Shown here one piece after another: positions 5,983 to 9,749 of a stretch of DNA of 9,749 nt. Each line of letters opens with the position of its first letter. Within the stretch, counting starts at the first letter, position 1. Origin of the DNA: Rhodospirillales bacterium (GTDB lineage Bacteria > Pseudomonadota > Alphaproteobacteria > Acetobacterales > Acetobacteraceae). The translations under genes and the position numbers were made by a program. Location: assembly GCA_015654825.1 (NCBI GenBank), contig JAATGE010000629.1, forward strand, positions 1 through 9,749. The letters run 5' to 3'. The notes under the pieces were generated by a model. It saw only the letters and a list, made by a program, of their open reading frames with translations. It ran no database searches and had not been told where the DNA came from.

Positions 5983-6195
5983 TTACTCCGGGCGTTGCGC
6001 GACAATCCGACCGGTCTGCCAATCGGCGCTAACCGCCACCTCCCGCAGGCCGGCCTCGGCCAGCCGGTCCAGCGCGTGGTCCAGCAGGGTGCGGTGGCCG
6101 AGTTTCAGCAGCGGCTTGGGCGTATTGTCGGTCAGCGGCCGCATGCGCAGGCCGTGGCCGGCGGCCAACAGCACCGCGTGGGCGATTTCCATCAT
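5983..6195 (-). pseudogene. Truncated 5' end of murU, copy 3
   Basis: It encodes 70 residues from the ATG at 6195 to TAA at 5983-5985, including LLAAGHGLRMRPLTDNTPKP. Similarity to murU copy 1 is clear to about residue 63 and fades just before the stop, close to where copy 2 breaks off. It retains the conserved upstream block ending GGGCGAAAACGGGG. The fragment carries only the nucleotide-binding start of the fold, so it is not a working enzyme, although a short peptide could be made. Confidence 0.8.
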
Positions 6196-6323
6196 ACCCC
6201 GTTTTCGCCCGCACTGCCGTCGCGGCGCAAGGAAAGCCGGCCGGCGGCGCGCGCCGCCGATTAACGCCCTGGTAACGGCGCATGAGAGAAGGAAAGCCGC
6301 AAAAATGCGCAGGAGTATCGAAA

Positions 6324-6485
6324 ATGTCTTCAATCAGTTCAGCATCCAGTCAGGCCGTCTATCAGGCGCCGCCGCCGCGCCCGCCGGTCAGCCAGAAGGT
6401 TGACGGTGACGGTGATCACGACAACAGCCCGCCGTCCGAAGCGTCCGCGAACTCCGCGCCGCGCGCGCTGAACGTGCTAGCCTGA
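6324..6485 (+). CDS. 53-aa proline-rich, Asp/Gly-rich small protein, copy 2
   Basis: Same length as the copy at 1539-1700, with AGGAG at 6311-6315 and the ATG at 6324. The peptide starts MSSISSASSQAVYQAPPPRP, with invariant core KVDGDGDHDNSPPSEAS and end RALNVLA. Differences are concentrated at residues 5-6, 12, 22-24, 42, 45 and 52. Silent changes inside the core (GTC/GTT, GGC/GGT twice, GAC/GAT) leave the protein unchanged. As in copy 1, the gene is divergent from a murU 5' end and followed by a GCAA-loop hairpin. Function unknown. Confidence 0.75.
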   Translation: MSSISSASSQAVYQAPPPRPPVSQKVDGDGDHDNSPPSEASANSAPRALNVLA

Positions 6486-6495
6486 GTGCGCGAAA

Positions 6496-6515
6496 GGGCC
6501 GACGCAAGTCGGCCC
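6496..6515 (+). terminator. GCAA-tetraloop hairpin after small gene copy 2
   Basis: GGGCCGAC (6496-6503), loop GCAA, GTCGGCCC (6508-6515), 10 bases after the stop. Relative to copy 1, one G-C pair has become A-T by changes on both sides of the stem. No U-tract follows. Confidence 0.65.
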
Positions 6516-6705
6516 AGCGGCGTTCGGGCGCAGAGGCGTAATGGCTTCGCCGACCAAGGGCTCCGCCCCCTGGACCCCCGTCACGCGAGAGCGTGCTTCG
6601 CACGACGGCGTGCCGCCGCTGTCGTTAGCGCGGCGCGGCGGGAGTCTTCTGTACTTTTCTCGCGAAACCGTGGGTCCGGTCCATCGGCTCGCAGCCGATG
6701 CCAAA

Positions 6706-6861
6706 CTCGGAACAAATTAAATGGGGTCTGGGGCCTACGGCCCCAGTACCGTAGCCCGGGTGAAACCCGGGATTCACCCGACCTACGGTACTGGGTGGAC
6801 CCGACTGGAACTCAGAGCAAATGTCAGTCTCGGCACAAGGAAAATGGGGTCTGGGGCCTAC
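6706..6861. repeat. 33-bp direct repeats with period 123 bp, each ending in a hairpin
   Basis: A block starting CTCGG and ending in AAATGGGGTCTGGGGCCTAC occurs at 6706-6738 and 6829-6861. The last 20 bases are identical. Each forms an 8-bp hairpin CTGGGGCC / GGCCCCAG (6728-6735 with 6739-6746, and 6851-6858 with 6863-6870). The stretch 6516-6894 holds these, the palindrome at 6742-6795 and the phaZ hairpin; I see no credible gene in it. Confidence 0.75.
6742..6795. repeat. REP-like 54-bp palindrome
   Basis: CCCAGTACCGTAG (6742-6754) is perfectly complementary to 6783-6795, and an inner pair CGGGTGAA / TTCACCCG extends the hairpin around CCCGGG. The form GTAGCCCGGGTGAAACCCGG with ATTCACCCGACCTAC is a common intergenic palindrome type in proteobacteria (recall). 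It interrupts the two direct repeats. Confidence 0.7.
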
Positions 6862-6875
6862 TGGCCCCAGCGGGT

Positions 6876-6892
6876 CCAGGGCAGAGCCCTGG
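6876..6892 (-). terminator. Hairpin just after the phaZ stop codon
   Basis: CCAGGGC (6876-6882), loop AGA, GCCCTGG (6886-6892): a 7-bp perfect stem beginning two bases after the phaZ stop as read on the minus strand. With the hairpin at 6851-6870 it probably ends phaZ transcription. No U-tract is present. Confidence 0.5.
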
Positions 6893-6894
6893 CC

Positions 6895-8106
6895 TTACGC
6901 TGTCCCGATCATAGCCCGCAGCTTGGGATAAATCTGGTTCTGCCAAGCCCGCCCAGAAAACACCCCATAATGCCCCGCCCCCGTCTGCAAATGGTAAGTC
7001 TTCCGCGAGGGCGGAATGTTCCGACATAAATCCAGCGCCGCCATGGTCTGCCCAACGCCGCAGATGTCGTCGCGCTCGCCTTCCACCACCAGCAAACTCG
7101 TGCGCCGAACGGCACCCGGATCCACTTTTTCGCCGCGATAGTACATTTCGCCGCGCGGCAGGTCGTGGCGTTGGAAGATGCGCACCACCGTTTCCAGGTA
7201 GAACTCCGCCGGCAGGTCGCAGATGGCGAAATATTCGTCGTAAAAGCGGCGATGCGCGGCGGCGCCCTCGACGTCGCCGGCGAACAGCCGGCGCAGTTGC
7301 GCCAGGTGCGCATTCATGTGGCGGTCCGCGTTCATCGCCATGAAGCTGGTCAGCTGCACAAACCCCGGATAGACGCGCCGCCCGGCGCCTTTGTAGCGCC
7401 ACGGCACGGTCGCGATCGACCGCCGCTCGAATTCCTCGATGCTCTGCTTTTCCGACAGGTGGTTGACCCGGGTCGGGCTGACCCGCGTATCGATCGGGCC
7501 GGCCATCAGCGTCATGCTGTGCGGCGTCGCCGGATTTTTCGCCGCCGACATCACGGCAACCGCGACGAGGGCTGCCACCGCCGGCTGGCACACCGCCACC
7601 AGGTGGTTGCGCGAGCCCAGGTGCTCCAGAAACCGGATCAGCGCCGCGACGTAATCGTCGAAATCGAAGCGACCGTCCGCCAGCGGCACATCGCGGGCAT
7701 TATGCCAGTCGGTGATGTAAATGTCGCAGTCCGGCAGCATGGTCACGACGGTGGCGCGCAGCAGCGTTGCGAAATGTCCGCTCATCGGCGCCACCAGCAG
7801 CACCTTCGGCTGCGGCGCGACTCCGTCCTTGACGAAGTGCAGCAGCGTGCCGAAGGGGGTAACCAGCACCGCTTCCTCGCGCACCGGCACTTCTTCACCG
7901 TCGATCAGTGTGCTGGTGATGCCGAACGGAGGGCGCGCGTGGGTAATGACGGCGCTGGCGAACAGCTCCGCCGCCGCCGCGGTCAGCCGGCCGGACGCCA
8001 GGCGCCGAACCGCGGCGTTTTCGCCCCACAGGTCCAGCCAAGCGTCGGCGCCGCGGCGGAACGGGGCGAGAAAGTCGGCCTGGGCCTGGTACAGCTGGTA
8101 GATCAT
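6895..8106 (-). CDS. phaZ: Intracellular polyhydroxyalkanoate depolymerase
   Basis: 403 aa, the normal length of the intracellular PhaZ family (about 400-430). It hydrolyses stored amorphous polyhydroxybutyrate on the granule surface to release hydroxyacids. MIYQLYQAQADFLAPFR is the family N-terminus. The nucleophile elbow VCQPAVA carries Cys173, the Cys used instead of Ser in Ralstonia-type PhaZ. Asp346/347 in EGERDDICG and His379 in GAGHYGVFSG complete the expected triad. The TDWHNARDVPL and RVYPGFVQL blocks are also typical. The ribosome site before 8106 is weak. It is divergent from the GST-like gene. A dead fragment of a related gene's 3' end lies at 5641-5835. Confidence 0.93.
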   Translation of the reverse strand: MIYQLYQAQADFLAPFRRGADAWLDLWGENAAVRRLASGRLTAAAAELFASAVITHARPPFGITSTLIDGEEVPVREEAVLVTPFGTLLHFVKDGVAPQPKVLLVAPMSGHFATLLRATVVTMLPDCDIYITDWHNARDVPLADGRFDFDDYVAALIRFLEHLGSRNHLVAVCQPAVAALVAVAVMSAAKNPATPHSMTLMAGPIDTRVSPTRVNHLSEKQSIEEFERRSIATVPWRYKGAGRRVYPGFVQLTSFMAMNADRHMNAHLAQLRRLFAGDVEGAAAHRRFYDEYFAICDLPAEFYLETVVRIFQRHDLPRGEMYYRGEKVDPGAVRRTSLLVVEGERDDICGVGQTMAALDLCRNIPPSRKTYHLQTGAGHYGVFSGRAWQNQIYPKLRAMIGTA

Positions 8107-8161
8107 AACCCGCGGTTATATGGGCATGGTGGATAAAGGCGTGGAAAGAAATGCGAAAGCC

Positions 8162-8183
8162 ATGCCGGTAGAATGGCCGGCAT
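8162..8183. promoter_or_regulatory. Inverted repeat in the phaZ-GST divergent gap
   Basis: ATGCCGG (8162-8168) and CCGGCAT (8177-8183) are separated by 8 bases in the 116-bp gap between two divergent starts. The layout suits a regulator binding site or a hairpin in the GST leader. No regulator gene is adjacent. Confidence 0.35.
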
Positions 8184-8222
8184 AAAGGTTGCTATGGTAG
8201 TTCCGCCGCGACTGGAGACAAC

Positions 8223-8897
8223 ATGCCCTTAACGTCGCACACCACCACCCTGGTCATCAGCAGCCGCAACTACTCCAGCTGGTCGCTGCGCGGGTGGCTG
8301 CTGGTAAGACTGGCCGGATTGCCGTGCGAGGTGCGCCGGGTGGAGAGCACGGACGCCGTGGCGCGCGCCGAATTGCTGCTGCAGACCGCCTCGATCCGCA
8401 TTCCCTACCTGGAGCATGAGGGCATGCAGGTGTGGGACGTGCTGGCGATTGCCGAATATCTGCACGAACTGTTCCCGCAGGCGCAGATGATGCCCGCGGA
8501 CCGTGCAGCGCGCGCGCGGTGCCGCTCGATCAGCGGCGAGATCCATGCCGGCTTCGCCGCGTTGCGCGCCTCCCTGCCGGTCAATCTGCGCGCCTTCCGG
8601 CCGAATTTCCCGATCTGGTCCGGCGTGCGCGCCGACATCGAACGGGTCACCGAAATCTGGAGCGAGTGCATCGAGACGTGGGGCGGCCCCTATCTGTTCG
8701 GCGCCAGGCTGACGGTCGCGGACGCGATGTACGCCCCGGTCTGCACCAGGTTCGCGACCTACGACGTAGACCTAGACCCGATCAGCGACGCGTACAAGCA
8801 CGCCATCCTCGCCACCCCAGACATGCGCTCCTGGATTGCCGAAGCGAAGCAAGAGCCCGACGAAGTCTCCGAACTGGAAGTAGAGGTAGAGTTTTAA
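8223..8897 (+). CDS. Glutathione S-transferase family protein
   Basis: 224 aa, the standard cytosolic GST length, ATG at 8223 with GGAG at 8214-8217. The N-terminal thioredoxin-like domain is residues ~9-85. LVISSRNYSSWSLRGWLLVRLAG at the start carries the NYSSWS signature of one proteobacterial GST subgroup with the candidate catalytic Ser/Tyr. IPYLEHEGMQVWDVLAIAEYL (~60-80) contains the cis-Pro and the glutathione gamma-glutamyl-binding region, with Asp in place of the common Glu-Ser. The C-terminal all-helical part includes PYLFGARLTVADAMYAPV, the usual N-capping motif. The substrate cannot be inferred; detoxification or a reductase role is possible. The acidic tail (ELEVEVEF) is unusual. 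Confidence 0.88.
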   Translation: MPLTSHTTTLVISSRNYSSWSLRGWLLVRLAGLPCEVRRVESTDAVARAELLLQTASIRIPYLEHEGMQVWDVLAIAEYLHELFPQAQMMPADRAARARCRSISGEIHAGFAALRASLPVNLRAFRPNFPIWSGVRADIERVTEIWSECIETWGGPYLFGARLTVADAMYAPVCTRFATYDVDLDPISDAYKHAILATPDMRSWIAEAKQEPDEVSELEVEVEF

Positions 8898-8910
8898 CCC
8901 CCTTCCTGTA

Positions 8911-9749
8911 ATGAAGACGGGGGTCTGGGGGGGGGGCACCCAACCCCAGCTTGCCTTTCGTGCCGGCGAAAACCGCCCCCTGACCTCAATAAGGGGCCTG
9001 GCCTCTCTCTGGGTTTTCACCGCCCACGTAGCCAGCGTGTTCTACCCGGTCATGCCGCACCGACTGGCGATAGGCCTGGTCTGCGGCTGGCTAGGCGTAG
9101 ACCTGTTCTTCGTGCTCAGCGGTTTTATTCTGGCCAGCGTCTATGCGGCGCTGCGACCCGCCAGGTGGGGTCGATTCTGGATCAAGCGCGTCTTCCGCGT
9201 CTTTCCGCTCAACACCGCCGTGCTGGGCTTTTGCGCCCTGGCGGCACTAGCCGGCATCCGCACCGGCGCGCTGGTGTTCTGGCCCGACCTGCCCTGGCAT
9301 TTGCTGATGCTGCAATCGTTCGTGCCGGGCCATCGCCCCGGCTGGATTTTCGTCAACTGGTCCGTCGGCATAGAGTTGATCTGCTACGCCCTGTTTCCGC
9401 TGTGCGTACTGGGCCTGCACAGGCTTGGCCAAATCGGCGCGCTCTGCGTGCTGCTGCTGGCGGCCGGCCTCACCTACCATTTGCAACTGCGGGTGCTGGG
9501 CGCGTTTTTCGGCTGGGACGCGGTGCTGCGTTGCGGCAGCGAGTTCCTGCTCGGCGCCGCGGCCGGCACCCTCGCCCGCAGAATGCCGCGCCTGTCGCCG
9601 ACAACCGCCGGAGTGCTGGAAATTGCCGCCCTCGCGGCCCTGATCGCCGGCACCGCGGGGGGCCTGGGCGCCGAGTGGTGCGCGGCAGTAGGATCGCGCC
9701 GCATGGCGGCAGTGCCGCTGGCCGCCGCGGCGCTGATTTTCGCCCTGGC
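8911..9749 (+). CDS. Acyltransferase-3 family membrane protein, N-terminal part (cut by window edge)
   Basis: The frame is open from the ATG at 8911 to the window end (279 codons); the family is usually 350-400 aa. These OafA/NodX-type integral membrane enzymes O-acylate surface polysaccharides or lipids. LTSIRGLASLWVFTAH at residues 24-39 holds the conserved His39. FFVLSGF lies near 67-73, the Arg-rich IKRVFRVFPL near 91-100, and NWSVGIELICYALFP near 149-163. Several hydrophobic helices follow. The ATG has no ribosome site and is 13 bases after the GST stop, in the loop of a CCCCC/GGGGG inverted repeat. Residues 5-9 are encoded across a run of ten G (8927-8936). No other in-frame ATG, GTG or TTG lies between the upstream stop at 8887 and the first conserved motif, so the start is uncertain. 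Confidence 0.85.
   Translation, partial: MKTGVWGGGTQPQLAFRAGENRPLTSIRGLASLWVFTAHVASVFYPVMPHRLAIGLVCGWLGVDLFFVLSGFILASVYAALRPARWGRFWIKRVFRVFPLNTAVLGFCALAALAGIRTGALVFWPDLPWHLLMLQSFVPGHRPGWIFVNWSVGIELICYALFPLCVLGLHRLGQIGALCVLLLAAGLTYHLQLRVLGAFFGWDAVLRCGSEFLLGAAAGTLARRMPRLSPTTAGVLEIAALAALIAGTAGGLGAEWCAAVGSRRMAAVPLAAAALIFAL

Noticed and set aside
6486..6914. 142-codon ORF across the hairpin array
   Set aside because: Its sequence is generated by repeats and palindromes, duplicates the same words twice, and overlaps the phaZ 3' end.
7165..8136. 323-codon plus-strand ORF opposite phaZ
   Set aside because: phaZ has all family motifs in the minus frame, while this one is rich in Arg/His/Gln and has no recognisable motif.

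Overview
The window comes from a GC-rich alphaproteobacterium, most likely of the order Rhodospirillales. The pointers are an alphaproteobacterial-type AddB next to a MurU-like nucleotidyltransferase, an intracellular polyhydroxyalkanoate depolymerase, and GC-rich coding DNA with many short palindromic intergenic elements. The genus cannot be fixed from the sequence.

Layout, left to right. (1) 1-1408, minus strand: the 5' part of addB and an intact murU, both housekeeping genes. (2) 1539-1730, plus strand: a 53-aa proline-rich, DGDGD-containing micro-protein gene, divergent from murU and followed by a GCAA-loop hairpin. (3) 1773-3024: a type II toxin-antitoxin module (Phd/YefM antitoxin plus PIN-domain toxin, with a YefM-like operator) lying between two copies of a ~100-bp palindromic MITE-like repeat. 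(4) 3021-3281: a second, truncated copy of the murU 5' end. (5) 3303-5555, minus strand: an operon of exported proteins of unknown function. The first gene looks frameshifted, and its last codons overlap the start of a beta-propeller-like exported protein. (6) 5641-5835: a dead fragment of the 3' end of a phaZ gene, followed at 5985-6195 by a third murU 5' end. (7) 6324-6515: a second copy of the 53-aa gene and its hairpin. (8) 6516-6894: an intergenic array of hairpins and direct repeats. (9) 6895-9749: intact phaZ (minus), a divergent glutathione S-transferase-like gene (plus), and the 5' part of an acyltransferase-3 membrane protein whose reading frame crosses a run of ten G.

The main signal is architectural. 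Between the intact murU and the intact phaZ lie two further murU 5' ends and one phaZ 3' end. The order reads [murU - micro-protein - TA] [murU' - exported operon - phaZ'] [murU' - micro-protein - phaZ]. The murU copies differ mainly at synonymous positions: 23 synonymous versus 5 amino-acid-changing codons between copies 1 and 2. They therefore diverged while still functional, which suits recombination or island insertion at murU with divergent donors better than decay of recent duplicates. The two micro-protein genes also differ mostly silently, and their downstream hairpins carry a compensatory base-pair change, so both the peptide and the RNA structure look selected. No integrase or transposase is visible.
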